Shown: positions 9,911 through 22,640 of the stretch, one piece after another
How the letters are laid out: each line of letters opens with the position of its first letter
Numbering within the stretch: position 1 is the first letter of the stretch
Origin: Trochalopteron elliotii
Taxonomy: Eukaryota; Chordata; Aves; Passeriformes; Leiothrichidae
Direction: 5' to 3'
Length of the DNA: 64,000 nt
Assembly: GCA_024734555.1 (NCBI GenBank)
Contig: JANPWX010000449.1
Coordinates: 2,998,775 to 3,062,774, forward strand
Notes under the pieces: model-generated
Databases searched by the model: none
Seen by the model: only the letters and a program-made list of their open reading frames with translations
Told to the model about the DNA's origin: nothing
Made by a program: the position numbers and the translations under genes

Positions 9911-12900
9911 AAATGTAACTGTGTGGTGAAGAATAGATGCAATGTATGAGGATTATCTGGGAAGGCGTCCATGTGTTCGGCAATTCTGGGTAGAAGTGCT
10001 AAAATGCAAAGGAAGGTGCCCTGTTAAAATTAAGCAAAGACTGAGGCAGTCCTTCACCTTTTGAATGGTTCAGTTCTATACAGCATCTGTATAACAGTAA
10101 AAACTACTCAAAGTATTGCCAAAGGTTTTTGAATTCGCCAGGCATTAAAGAAATTGAATATTAGACTCAGAATTTTGCATCAGATACTTGAATGCTATGA
10201 ATCAGCCCAGGTAAATGAGATCCAGTGAAGGAACTAGCTTAAAACCTGTCAAGGGACCAATATTCTTTAATTCTCCCAGTTCAAAAGCTCCCTTAAAGTG
10301 TGTTACTGGAGGGTAATAAATGCCAGGTCATTGTCTCCTAGGAGGCCTAGAGGACTGTCTCAGTTTTTGGGTCTGGATACTTGTCTAAATAGTAAACCGC
10401 TGTCAAAGTGTCAGACAAAACCAGTACTTCACATCTGACTGACTGAAGAGGGATAACTTGTTCCGAATTTTTGGGAAAGGAAGCATGACTGACTCGAGAG
10501 CAGAAAAGTATTGTCAATAACCCCACAACTGGAGATTTTTCATGCAAACATTGTACATAAACCTCATTAGATTTTATTTTATTACTCATTTTTTAATAAA
10601 AAAAGAGCTAGATTTAAGCCACAAGCCTGCTAGGCATTGATTTGGATCTGGAACATTAAACAGCAGGAGGTGAAGGGAAGATATACCCCTGCAAGATCAT
10701 GATTGTTCCATTTCTTAAATGAATCAGTGAAAATTAAATTCCATCACTGAAATTTAACATTACTACATGCCATTTATAAATTAAATCGATAGTGAAACTT
10801 GTCTGATTTATGAAAAATAAGATGTCACTACTTTAGTTAAATGGGATCGTCTATAAGGTGTGAAGGCTGTCTAAACTAAACTGGAATAAGTCCTGGGCTG
10901 ATTTGCCACAGAGTACAACCTTCAACTTACACAACCTATTTTATTGTTCACCCAAAATGACAATTTGCAGATGAGTCCTTTAACTAGACATGGAAAGACG
11001 TAAGAGACATGGTTCCCTGTGCCTTATGCTAACTCCAATGAAGCAAATTTATTCATGTCAGTAAAGGGTACAGACTTTCTCATGCTGATTTTGACAAGCT
11101 CTGGCTGAAATATTCTTTTGTCAGATAGTCTTGTTAGTTCTGTTATTACTGGTAATTGCTGGTGCTGTGTTCATCCCTAGAGGTGTCTGTTACTGATCAG
11201 AGGCCCCGGTTCTATGTTAAGTATTTAACAGAAAAAAAAAGTGTCTTTAAAACCTCTTACAGAAAATGATATTAAGTTAAAGTCATCTAAACAAAAGACA
11301 AATGTTAAGGTCATAGTGCAGTTAGTTCTAGAAATAGAGATACATGTCAGAGAGATGTTCACTTAATCCAATGCTAGAGGAAGACCAAGGCCTGCTACAG
11401 CTGTTAATCACTCTCTAAAATTAATCTCAAAATAAACTGCCTTAGAAATTCTGGCTGTAACACATCTTACAGGGATATTGTAGGGTGGGATTTTCTCTTG
11501 ACTTCTCCTACCCTTGGGCTAAGAAATGATGGCTACCTTTTCATTTTGGAGGGCCAGTGCACACACAGGGAAATCTAAAATCAAAAAGCAATTGCATACT
11601 GCGCTGCTAACTGTGGGGCTCTTTGCCATGAAATTAAAAAAAATACTATCACTGCTGATGGAAAAGTAGATCAGTGAGGTAGGAACAAGGTTACCGGAGT
11701 GGTGGCAGGTGGTGACAGGAGGGATGAAGGAAGCGATAAATAGGAAGGAGAACACCAATGCCATGGTTACATTTTGGGTACTTGTTGCAGTTTCTGCTGC
11801 AGAGACAGAGGCCTGACTGGCTTGGTTTTATCATAATCTCTTCATCCTATTCTTTTGCATGATTTATTCCCAGCAAATCTCATGTTAAACCAGAACCTCT
11901 AGACTTCTGCAATATTTCCTACAAGTAGAGTGCCACAAATCTGCTAACATTAGCCTAAAAATCTGAACAGAGAAATTAGACAGAAATATGTCTTAAGTTC
12001 AATTTTTATTGTAATACAATCAATAAATGTATAGCACACTTGTTCTGAGCTATTGGAAGTCACCAGCAAAAAAAGTGGAGGAGGAGAATAAATAATTTAA
12101 ATATAAAAGTGTTCTTGCATTTTATAGAATTTTATAAATTATATATTATACAAACATGTCTATTATAAATGTTTATATGCAATTTAATGAAAATTATATT
12201 AATGTATGAAAGTCCCCCAAATTATTACTATGGATTTAAGGAATATTCTTAATATCCTGACCTGCCCAATGATGTCCAAACTGTATCATTCCTCTCCGTG
12301 CTAAAATAAAATTTTCCTCTTTGGCCCAAAGACAGAATATATGAGCGATATACATGAAACGGGTTTGTTAAAATCTACCAGCAAAACAGAGACCACTTAA
12401 GGTTAAAACTACAACTCAAGCTTTTCTTATTTGACTTCATATCTATTCTTTTATTTGTGCATTTATTAAATCAGTAAATGGCATCTTTTCCCTTGTATTT
12501 TTACCTCTAGTTTTTATTGCATGAACATTCTGCCATGAGTTGCATTCGTTCAATCTCTTTAGTGTGTTTGTTTTCTCAATTCAGTCCTCTTTCTCCAGTC
12601 TTTCAAAACAGTGCTTAGTCCTGATTTTTAAGTGACGAAAAATGATCAGCAGTGGTTTTGGGTGAAGTTGCTCTGTCATGAGAGATGGAAAATAACAATC
12701 ATGATGAGGGACTGATGCATTTGATATGGCAGTTCTCAGAAATTATCTGTATTCTAGAAAATGGATGTTGCAATTTCCAGGTCAATGAGTGATGTTTACA
12801 AAACGCTTTATTTTTTCATATGCCTTGTTGTATTCATCCTTTTACAAAGAAATGGAGAAAATGAGTATGATGAAAACTACCATGTCTGATCCTAAACGAA

Positions 12901-13247
12901 AACTGAATTGGAGCTACAGCTCTGTGTTTTAGGCATCATTACAAAATAAACAAAAAGCAGTTTTTGAGTAAGCAAATCATAAATGTAAATTCAATCTTAA
13001 ACCAGAAAATGATCCTGATATTTAGATGCCTCTTGTAGACTAATATATTCATCATGCTGTCTGTTACTAATGCAGACTCCTCTCCTCAGAAAAGGTTTCT
13101 GTCTCTGGTAGAAGCCTCAGCCAGTAAATGTTCCAAAGCATTAGCTATTTTTCTGAAAGGATATGAAGAATTTTCCATTTCACCAGAATGTTAAAAAGGT
13201 TTCAAATAGAACAGAATGCAATTACCCATATAAGAACCAGGTCATAT
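9911..13247. other. Intergenic, no gene recognised
   Basis: AT-rich unique-looking sequence. A very AT-rich low-complexity stretch lies at about 12087-12205 (TATA/TTTAAAT-like). The minus-strand frames at 10347-10589 and 11519-11764 show no family motif. Confidence 0.6.
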
Positions 13248-13446
13248 CACTAGAACTGCTGCCCTGACCCATACAAAAGCAGCAGTCGTTGTCTTTTTAA
13301 AATGATGACTGATATTAAAGATGTGACATAATGACTCAATAGACAGCACTAGGACTGCTGCCCTGATCCATACAAAAGCAGCAGTCGTTGTCTTTTTAAA
13401 ATGATGACTGATATTAAAGATGTGACATAATAACTCAATAGATATC
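13248..13446 (+). repeat. 99-bp tandem duplication, two copies
   Basis: The unit running from CACTAG/GACTGCTGCCCTGA to ACATAATGACTCAATAGA occurs twice back to back with a 99-bp period. I count about three substitutions between copies (A/G after CACTAG, ACCCAT versus ATCCAT, ATGACT versus ATAACT), so the duplication is recent. It matches no repeat I know. Confidence 0.95.
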
Positions 13447-14529
13447 TACACTGTGCAGGAGGGATCTGAATAGGAATATGAAAAGTAAATTTTCAGGAAA
13501 AAAATTAAAAATATTAATTAAGTCTGACAGTTGATTTTTATATATCTATCACTCTGAGGCCTTCTACAATCAAGAATGCAAAAACTATGAGGACAAGGAG
13601 CAAGTAATCAAGATGGAATTTAGCCTGTCATATCAATAAGGAAACGCAACAAAGGGAGCAAACTAAGTTTTTCCTTGTTATTCTTCCAATCTAGTGATGG
13701 CTCAGTGTAGACCATGGTCTGAGTTTTGAACTTACAATATTCTGTGACAATTGTGAAGTGACAATATTTTTTTCTTAGACTAACCATGCCACTTTAAAAA
13801 GATAAGAAATTAATCTCACTGGAAACTGAACTTTCTTGTCAAAGACAGTCATCTCAAAGTTTATCTGAACAAGATCACCCAGACCTTGGTTGGAGGCTGT
13901 ATGTGCCTTTTGATTTTAAGTGTTTCATAGTGTAAAGTCTTTGTTACAGCTCACCCAGTAGGAGAGGTGGGAAAGCAGCCTACTGGTTATGGAAACATAA
14001 CTCATAGACAAGTGATGATGTGGCAGAGGTCACAGTACATGTTGAAAAAATAGATGTACTGGAATCTGGAATGGAAATTATTTTTCTTCCTTTTTGAATT
14101 ATGGTGCGATTTTATTCTAATCCTAAAAATTCCTATATGTTTCATTTCTCAGAAGGAACAAAAAAAAAAAAAAAAAAAGCGCCCTGGTAGCAGGTCTGAA
14201 ATTTTTAATAGACCATATTGAGTGTTCAGAGTGTAGACTGAGATCCACGAAACTACGGCTCAAGTTACAGAGCCAGGAATATTCAATAAGAAACATGTAT
14301 TTGTTGAAGTAATAAGTAGAAATGTACTCTGTCTGTCCTGAGCAAACTGGAAAACTTTCTTAATGTCTTTGATCTCTTTATGTGAAAAGACCCATCACAA
14401 TTCTTGTAGAGTTCCAGTTTACCTGGGCAGGGATAAATATTTGATAAAAAGACAGGAAGATGCTTTGATTAACTAAAACCAAACCCAAGGCTACACAAAC
14501 CAAAACAAAACAGAAAACTGTGACTGCCA
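13447..14529. other. Intergenic, no gene recognised; one poly(A) tract
   Basis: Unique-looking AT-rich DNA with a poly(A) run at 14159-14178. Nothing upstream of the run looks like a retrocopy of a gene. Confidence 0.6.
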
Positions 14530-15078
14530 TGGTCTTCATGGAATATACTGGCCCTGGAGCAAGGAAAGCCAATGCCACCTTGGGCTGCATGAGAGTGCAG
14601 CCAGTGGGTACAGGAAATCACCCTTCCACTTCCCTTGTATCTCCACTCATGGGATACATCTGGAGTGCAGTTCCCAGTTCTGGCCTCCCCAGTACAAATA
14701 AGACATGGTTGTGCTGGAATGAGACTTGTGGAGGCCACCAGTGGTCAGGGAGTCAGAGCACAGGACTTACAAGAAGAGACTGAGCAAGTCATGGTTGTTC
14801 AGCCTGAAAAAGAGAATCCAAGGGGCAAATATTATTGCTGTCTACAATTAGCTGATCAGAGGACATCAAGGAGTTAGACTCATCTTGGGTGTGCGTAGCA
14901 ATAGGAAGAGAGGAACCTGAAAAATTCCAGTTAGACTTCTTATTTTTTGAATAGCAGAATATTTTCTCTGAAAGGCAGTGTGTTCTTCCTTAGAGAAGAC
15001 TCAAAATTCAGCTGGACAACTTGAGGACCTTGGATTAGGCAGCCTCTTAAATTATTCTGTGATCCTGTGGTTCTGTAA
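14530..15078 (+). mobile_element. CR1 retrotransposon, old decayed copy reaching the 3' tail
   Basis: CR1-like order of blocks: AAAGCCAATGCCACCTTGGG, GGATACATCTGGAGTGCAG, TTCCCAGTTCTGGCCTCCCC, GTTGTTCAGCCTGAAAAAGA, AGCAATAGGAAGAGAGG, ATTCAGCTGGACAACTTGAG, and a 3' tail of three ATTCTGTG-like octamers at 15051-15077. Many substitutions and small deletions indicate an old insertion. Confidence 0.85.
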
Positions 15079-18000
15079 CTGCCTGAACAGGGAACCTACA
15101 AGGGGATGGCTATGAGATACACTCGAACAGAGAAAAGTTAAAGTGTGTTTTTATTTAAAGGGATAATATCATGTGAGTATATAGAGTATATTTAATTTAA
15201 TACAATTATTTATGCCACATATACAACTATATAATCTAGGATGATAGACTGGAATACACCACAAATGCAATTGTCACAATATCACTTTGATGGAGAATTT
15301 GTTACTCTTTGCTATATAAGATTTGTCTAATGCCATCACACTTCTGTTACTTCAGCTGATGTGTTTCTGTCAAGTCCATATCACAGACCACAGCATCCAA
15401 ATTATCAGATAGAAAGAAATGTATCAGGCTATTGTGAAAAGTTGATCAGCTGATCAGCCAAGATGCACCTAACCTGTGGAGCCCAGAATAATGTTCCAGG
15501 TTTTTTGTGCACTTTAAATACACCCTGAGGTCATGTCAGGATGAAACTGTCTGTGTACCATGACTCACCTCTACCCTTCTTGCTGGAAGAAACAGCAACA
15601 GCAAGGTGGACAGAGAGGGAGCCACAGTAGGACTCAGAAACCAGGACTAGCCAGCATTCCATGGCAGGTTTTGATGCAGTGCAAGAAGCTAAAGTTATGC
15701 ATAGGCTTCCTGGTGATTTTGGGATTTAAGGACATGGTGAAAAGTTGTAAAGTAACTGCAGAAACTTTATTTCACTTCAAAGTTTTATCAGGGTGATTAT
15801 GTTAGGTTTAATAATGGGGTAGTGTTCTGATGTAATAATCTGTTCCTGATATTTTTGCATTAGTATCTTCTGGTTCAACCTCATTATTTGTCATTCTGTA
15901 TGTCCCAAGTTAGTCTAATGCCTCCTTCATTGAGTCTGTACTCAATGATCCTCACCTGGACATGTCTCCAAACATGCAGCATTTATATACATTTGTAGAT
16001 TTGTAAATACGTTAATTTTTTGTTTGCTTTTGTGTCTTTGAAGCTAGTCAGTGGCTATATGTGATTTTGACTGCTCCTTTGATTTTGTCATCCACAAAAA
16101 AGTAAGAAATAATGAGTGCTTCTTTTCATTCAAAAAAATCTCAAAGTAAAAAATCAAATTAGAAGTAAATTTTCAACAATACAAGTCATATATTAGGTTT
16201 CTAGAAAAAAGCAGCATTCTATTTTCTGTCAAGAAATATTATGCAAGGATAGAGGTATATCTAATAGAGGAAGGAAGATAGAACTCAAGGTATCAAAGGG
16301 AAACAGATCCATCAATGCAAACCAGAAAGAGCCTGTTCTTTCTGACATTGGAATGGATGTTGCTCAGTTAAATTCTGCTGGCTGTGTCTAGCTATTCGGA
16401 TGAACCCAAAAGCTCTGGTCACACTCTCTATTATTCAGAATCTGTGAGCCATCCAGATGTTGAAGATCCTTTTTCTGGGAGAAAGGCCTACTGATAATAT
16501 TAATGGAGCTGGTTTTCCTGCCTTTCTGAATAAGAAAAAGATGATGAGCCTTTGACTGGCAAAAGGAGTGGCAAGAAAGTCCACACCTCTTTCCTTTTCC
16601 AGGATGGAAAAGTGCTGGGAAAGTAACAAATTAAGATCTGTAGTTAAGGGAAGAATTGAGCCACCAAACTAATTAATAAAATTGTGATTGATGAATCTGG
16701 AAGTTTACAGAATTATTTATGACTATAAATTATTTGGGGTGTTTTCCCCCCTTAGTATTCTATTACTGTTTTGCTTTTCAAAAGTTACACTGACAATTCT
16801 GAGAGATCCACTAAAAAGGTTTCTTAAATATTAGATTGAAATATTCAATCAAGAAATAGATGTTTGGGCAATGAACTGAATATTATTGCTAAATAATAAG
16901 ACTCTCTCATAAATTGGTTCTCAGGATTTTTAAATGATTACTGCCTTTTAAATTTAATCTATATAAGTTGCTCATAAAATGAAGAAATATTGTATAAATC
17001 TTTTCCTTTTTAATGCTAGTATCAGAGAGCTTTATGTGGCTTTACAGGCAGTTTAGTTCTCCTTTCCCTTCTCTTGCCAAAGGAAATAGTTGGAATTTTT
17101 TTCCTCTTTTGTTTCTTCTTTGTAAGGATGACCTGGTTTTGCTGTTGCACACTTTGCTCAGTCAAGTTTTGCATTAGAGAACTGAGCTTCTTTTAGCTTT
17201 CAACAGCACATGACAGAAGCCACTGAGAAAAAACTATTTTATTCACAGACTGAGACAGGATATGTAGAAGGTCAGTAGACATATTACAGAACTGGATGTG
17301 TTTTCTTGTTTATAAAATCTTAAGTTATCTGTAAGGACTTCATTGCAGACAGTAAAGAAAAAATAAGGGAAGTATTAAGTTTTATGCAACTGTTTCACCT
17401 CAGTTGCGTGCATGAAACAGCCCAGCTGTCTGGGCCTCAGTTCCCATGTAGCCAAGAAGACTTCTTCTTGCTAGAGATTTGGTCAAAATACACCCTAAAG
17501 TAATGTGTCAAATTCTTCAGTTTTCCAAAATGTGTCATATCAGCACATCATTTTTCAAAATTACCCACTCACATGTATATCTTGTGCACAGTAAGATCTT
17601 CCAAAGGCTAGAGATTAAATGTTTTTGCAATCTGCTATTGCCCTTATTTTGTTAGCCGTGAAAAATAACCTGGTTAGAGCTGTAGACAAAAGTCATGAAA
17701 CAAACAAATTAAATTATGCTCACAGTAGAAACAGTGGAAGTCAGTTCAACAAATGTTAGCTGTGGCTGGTTTTGCAGTCTGCCGGTGTGTATGTAATTAT
17801 GGAGATGTTTTATATATTGATAAGATAAAATGAGCCTGTCACATTTTCTGGTTTCAAATCTGAGAAAGGTAGATTGGGAGTCATTAATATTTTTGTGGGT
17901 TTTTTTTTTTCCATTTGTGTATCTGACCAAATTAAAAATCTTCTGCTTTCAGCATCTTTTCCATAAGTCTCAGATGACTCATATCCTCTCATCTGATAAG

Positions 18001-20287
18001 TGTCATAACCTGGTTGTGGGTCTGCAATTGCACAGGCTCAAATGTTAAAGACACTGCTGTGTGGCAAAGCAAATATATCTGTTCTTACCCTCATCTCTCA
18101 TTTGTTATAGAACTAAGATTCAAGTATGCAAAAGACACAGTCTAAAGACTGATATGGCTTTGCTTTGGTGTTTATTTTTCTTTATATTTATTTATATTAG
18201 TTATTTAGAGTTAATACTATGCTTTTACTTTCTTTTAAAATACATCATTAGTCTTTGCATATTGTACAGTATGCTGTGAGCACAGCTGGAATACTATACG
18301 GCCATCCATCAGATCTAAGGGTAGGACACTCAGCTCACTTGTTATTTATGGATGTGGGCAGGGAGGGGTGTGATACCCGGCGAATGCAATTCTCTGCCTC
18401 CAGGAGCAGCCTAGCTCTTCAGGAATACCACCAGTTCCATCATCATGAAGCCCAAGGTCATAAGCCCTCCCAGGACTTGCCTGGTCCCACACAGGAATTA
18501 CGTATAGTTTTGGCAATTGAGAAAAAAAGATGGGAGGTTAACAGCCAAGGGAGTAGAGCTTAGGGTTTCCAGACATGAAGAAACCTCTCTCTCCTGGGTG
18601 TCTGGAAAAGCTTTGGCCTATCTGCTTCTAAGTTTAAATTCTTCAGACCACTGCTAGACCATGTATGAGTCCACAAGTTTGTACTGCACTCTAAAAGAAC
18701 AGGCTTCATCTAGTGTCCTTCAGTGTAAACTACATATAAACACTGGAGTGAAGTCCTGATGTACTCAACAGAACTTAATCATAGATAAAACTAACTTTGG
18801 TCATCACTGTCTTCTTTTCAGTACTATTGGCATGAATTGGATAGGTAGTGCTATTTTTATTACCCCTGCACAAGCTGTAGTGATACCTCCATATGCTTAT
18901 ACACAATATGGATGCACACACAAAGTATGGAAGGTGCCTTGTTCATTTTCACCAACTAGAAAAATGATGTGCTCTTATCTTATTCATATATGAGGAAGAA
19001 ATAAATGTTCAGGTACCATTACGATTTAGAGCACATGGTAGGCTTGGTAGTTACTTTTGGAGGCTGGAATTTTCTGGAGAATCTTCATTCACTGAAATGT
19101 GTGAAGTACTTCTTGAGTCAAAAGATGGAATATTTGTTCAGCTGCTGTGTTTGAAGTGCTGTGTTCAGAGTTTCTTGATGGCAACTTTGTCTTCCAAAGC
19201 CTTTGGATCTGATAACAATAACCGAGAGATTGAATAAGACAGGTAGATAGGAAATAAAGTTATAAATATTTGCAAGGTACATATTTGCAAGTAAAAGCAA
19301 TGCTGACTGCTTTGGAAGAGGGATAGGCAGTATGCATACAATGAAACTTTCTGCTTTCTTAATGGAGCGTTACACAGATAGAAATCAAATTACCCATCCC
19401 CACTTTCCTATTTTTATACCAGTCAGTCCAGGTCACTTATATTTTCACTCCATTTTCAGATGCAGAATGACACAAAGCATTCTGACTGCTGTTAACCAGG
19501 TCATGCCTTCATCTCTGAGTCTACCAAAATATCAGCATCATGACTGGAAAATGTGAAAACGTGACTGGATTTTGTAGAAAGGAAAATAGGGACTGGAAAG
19601 TTTTTGGCATTAATGCTAGTACTTACCAAAGATAGAAAACTCCTAATACAAGCAAGTTTGCTTTGGTTATTATATTTCTTTCATTTTTCTACCTTCTTCT
19701 GAGTGGGTGAATTTTTTTTTTTTTTCCTTTTCTTCTTTGACTTTTACCTGATCTTCTGAGTGGTGCTTTTGTCCTCCCGGTCAGCAGCCCTTTGCATCAG
19801 CATTCAGCAACTCTCCCTGACTGCCTTAACATCAGTGGAATTTTTCAGGCACTAATAGCAATTTGCAAAACCTCAGGTATTCTGAGCAGGAAATGATAAG
19901 GAAAGTATGTGAGAAGAGAAGAGTGCTTGAGAAAATGGATCATAAATCTCACTGGGCTCTGGATTCTCTTAATGACAGGGAATATTCTTTTTTGCTTCCT
20001 TTTACAACATAGAGATGAAAGAGAAATACTAGGCATCAAGGTAAAAACTGCAAGGTTTATGTTACTTAATGTTGTAGGTATATTGCTTTCTGCCTCTTCT
20101 ATGTTTCTTTTTCTTTTCAGGTCAGGCCTTGGCATGCACCCTTTTGGGGCTATGTCTGCTCATAAGCATGAGAGTTATACACACTGCTCACACTTCAATG
20201 TTTTCTCCATTTCACAGCAACAACCGCATATTATTCTGACTAGTGTTGTAACGTAAGCAGATGGTGATGGCTTGGATGCTACTTGCA
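15079..20287. other. Intergenic, no gene recognised
   Basis: AT-rich DNA with a perfect 14-bp palindrome at 15443-15456 and a T-run at about 19711-19725. The 102-codon frame at 18255-18563 (plus) and the 115-codon frame at 19909-20256 (plus) have no recognisable domain and are within what chance allows over 64 kb read in six frames. Confidence 0.55.
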
Positions 20288-20540
20288 AACATAGAATCGT
20301 AGAATAATTTGGGTTGAAGGAACTTTAGAGGTCATCCAGTCTAAACCCCCATGCCCTCAGCAAGGATATCTTCAACTAGATCAGGTTGCTCAGCATCTCA
20401 TCTAATCCAACCTCTAATATTTCCAGGGATGGGGATCTCTCATTTACCATCTCTCTGAGCAGCCTGTTTCAGTATTTTACTACCCTCATTGCAAAAAAAT
20501 AAAAGTAAATAAAAAATAAATTTAAAAATCTATCTAGTCC
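20288..20540 (-). mobile_element. CR1 retrotransposon, 3' end fragment (minus)
   Basis: It begins with the reversed CR1 tail CATAGAATCGTAGAATAATT, then GGGTTGAAGGAACTTTAGAG, GTCATCCAGTCTAAACCCCC, CATCTCTCTGAGCAGCCTGT and TTCAGTATTTTACTACCCTC, degrading into an A-rich stretch at about 20496-20530. Noncoding. Confidence 0.92.
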
Positions 20541-22286
20541 AAACACATGAAATATTTTATCACTGATATTGAAAGAAGCACCACAGAAAAGACATCCCTT
20601 CTGCTGCTGGCTGGTGGAATGAATGGGACTGTATTGTACACACACAGGCACACAGAAGCCATGTGATCCAAGCGTGGCCTAGCTCTTGGCACCTGCCAGG
20701 AATGGAGGAAAAGCTGATAACTGTCACGACATACATGGCACCGAAAAAAAAAAATTTGGATAAGTTGGTACAGAAACAAATATTACTCTAAAAAGTCTTT
20801 TCCTGCTTTTTGACATCTTCCTTGCACAGAGATCAGTGGTAACAGGAATATTATAATGTATTAAATATAAAGCCACACTGTCCCCAGTTCTCTGTTGTCT
20901 TCTTAAAAGCCTGAGTATAAGTTTTGGTTCCTGTCACTTCTGTACTGTTCCACTTGGCAGAAGAGTGAGGTAAGGTACTGGCCAAGCTGGCTTTGTTTCT
21001 TTTGTGGGGTTGTTTCTGCACTAACAACATTGGTAATGTCAACAGGGTTTCAAGAACAGTGTTTTGCTAACTTGTTCTGGCTCTGTAATGGGAGATTATA
21101 AATACTGTAGCAATTTCATAAGCTTGTATTTCCTCATTTAGCAACAGAGTGGATGTAGTGCTAACAGTTCAACAACAGGGACACTCCTCACTGAACTATA
21201 GCAGTGTTGAGGAAAACTTGGTTAATTTTCAAAACTGGGCTGAGATTGTCATTGAATCTTTGAATCAATGACTAGCTCATATATTGATATTTTTGTGACC
21301 CAGATATAGTTACGTCAGTTCTGTTTGCTCATTCCAGTCCAAATAAGACTGCTGGGAGGGGAAATACACATTTTACGAGTTTGTGGTAAAAAGTATCTTG
21401 TGGTAAAAAAATGTGGTTTGTGGTGAAAAATGTCTTGAACTGCAAGATAATATTAATACTTCAATATCTGTGAAAAGTGACAAGATATAGTCTACTTAGG
21501 CCTCTAATGTTAGTCTTCTTTATGTTTTCATAGATCAATAGAATCTATATGCCTACTTTCATTATCTTGACCTTGGATGTTTATTGCACATATAATAAGA
21601 ATGTAGCAAAACAGCCTTCAGCTAGCGGGGTAGAGAAATATTCTGTAAATTTAAGCAGAGCAAGTAACACTGAAATTGGTTATCTTAATATTTATTTTTC
21701 ATTTATCAAACTAAAAGAGGGTCCTAGGAAGAATTCATAATACACTGATATTTTGTTGTTGTTATTTTTAAGTTTTGAGTGTTCTGCATCTACATGGTCA
21801 TTTTATGTGTTTTGCCATAAACAGTTGTACATATATGTCACAAAACATATCATGTGTCCTGATCATTTTTGTGAATCAACAGCATGAATTAAGCCAAAGG
21901 ACAAAAACACTTGTATAAAAGCAAAGAGGATCTTAAAGCAAGTCAGTTGAGTTCAAGTTACAAGGGTGTCCAAAAACCTGGCACTTCCTTTTTCTTATTC
22001 TTTCTGATCCATATCCTAGAGTGTTGGTATGATTTGGGGGAAAAGAAAAAAAAAAAAAAAAAAGAAAACAAAACAAAAAAGAAAAAATAACATTCCTTTA
22101 GTTTTGGGGGGAAAACATGTAGTCAATTTAAAATAGCTTGTTGTTTAACAAGGATATTTGAACTGGATAACCAGGCTGCTTGAACTGAACATTTTGAGGC
22201 AGAACTTAATTGACAGAGTCCAGAGGAAATTTTAGGTAAGCACATATGTGTATCTGTACAAGCAGAAATATGATGTACAAGTGGAA
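20541..22286. other. Intergenic, no gene recognised
   Basis: AT-rich DNA. It contains a cluster of four TGTGGT motifs at 21382-21424 and an A-rich simple tract at 22040-22089. Confidence 0.55.
22040..22089. repeat. A-rich simple repeat
   Basis: An uninterrupted A run followed by AAAAC/AAAG units. It is not attached to a recognisable retroelement. Confidence 0.85.
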
Positions 22287-22640
22287 GAGAATCACAGAAT
22301 TATTTAGATTACATAAGCCCTCCAAGATCATCAATTCCTACTACCACCTTGTCAACTAGACCGTAGCACTGTGGGCCCCATCCAGTTGTTTCTCCAGCCA
22401 GGGACAGTGAGTCCACCACCTTCATGGGCAACCCATTCCAATGCTTGACAAACTTTTCCATGAAGAAATTCTCCCTGATGTCCAACCTGAATCTCTACTG
22501 GCACAGCTTGAGGCTATGGCCTCTCATCCTGTCTCTGATTGGCTGGGAGAAGAGGCTGACCCCCACCTGGCTACACCCTCCGCTCAAGCAGTTGTAGAGA
22601 ATGATGAGATGTCCCCCGAGCTCCTTTCTCCAGGAAATAA
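22287..22640 (-). mobile_element. CR1 retrotransposon, decayed 3' fragment (minus)
   Basis: Reversed CR1 order: GAATCACAGAATTATTTAGA, CAACCCATTCCAATGCTTGA, CTCCCTGATGTCCAACCTGA, CAGCTTGAGGCTATGGCCTC, CTGGGAGAAGAGGCTGACCC. The minus-strand frame at 22495-22692 carries [13 protein letters not shown], the CR1 ORF2 C-terminal signature (GGCSEVGVGLFSQ in typical copies). Confidence 0.94.

Noticed and set aside
17425..17450. Ancient SINE/LINE-like word (CTGGGCCTCAGTTCCCAT)
   Set aside because: Only about 18 bases resemble an old MIR/L2 motif; too short to support.
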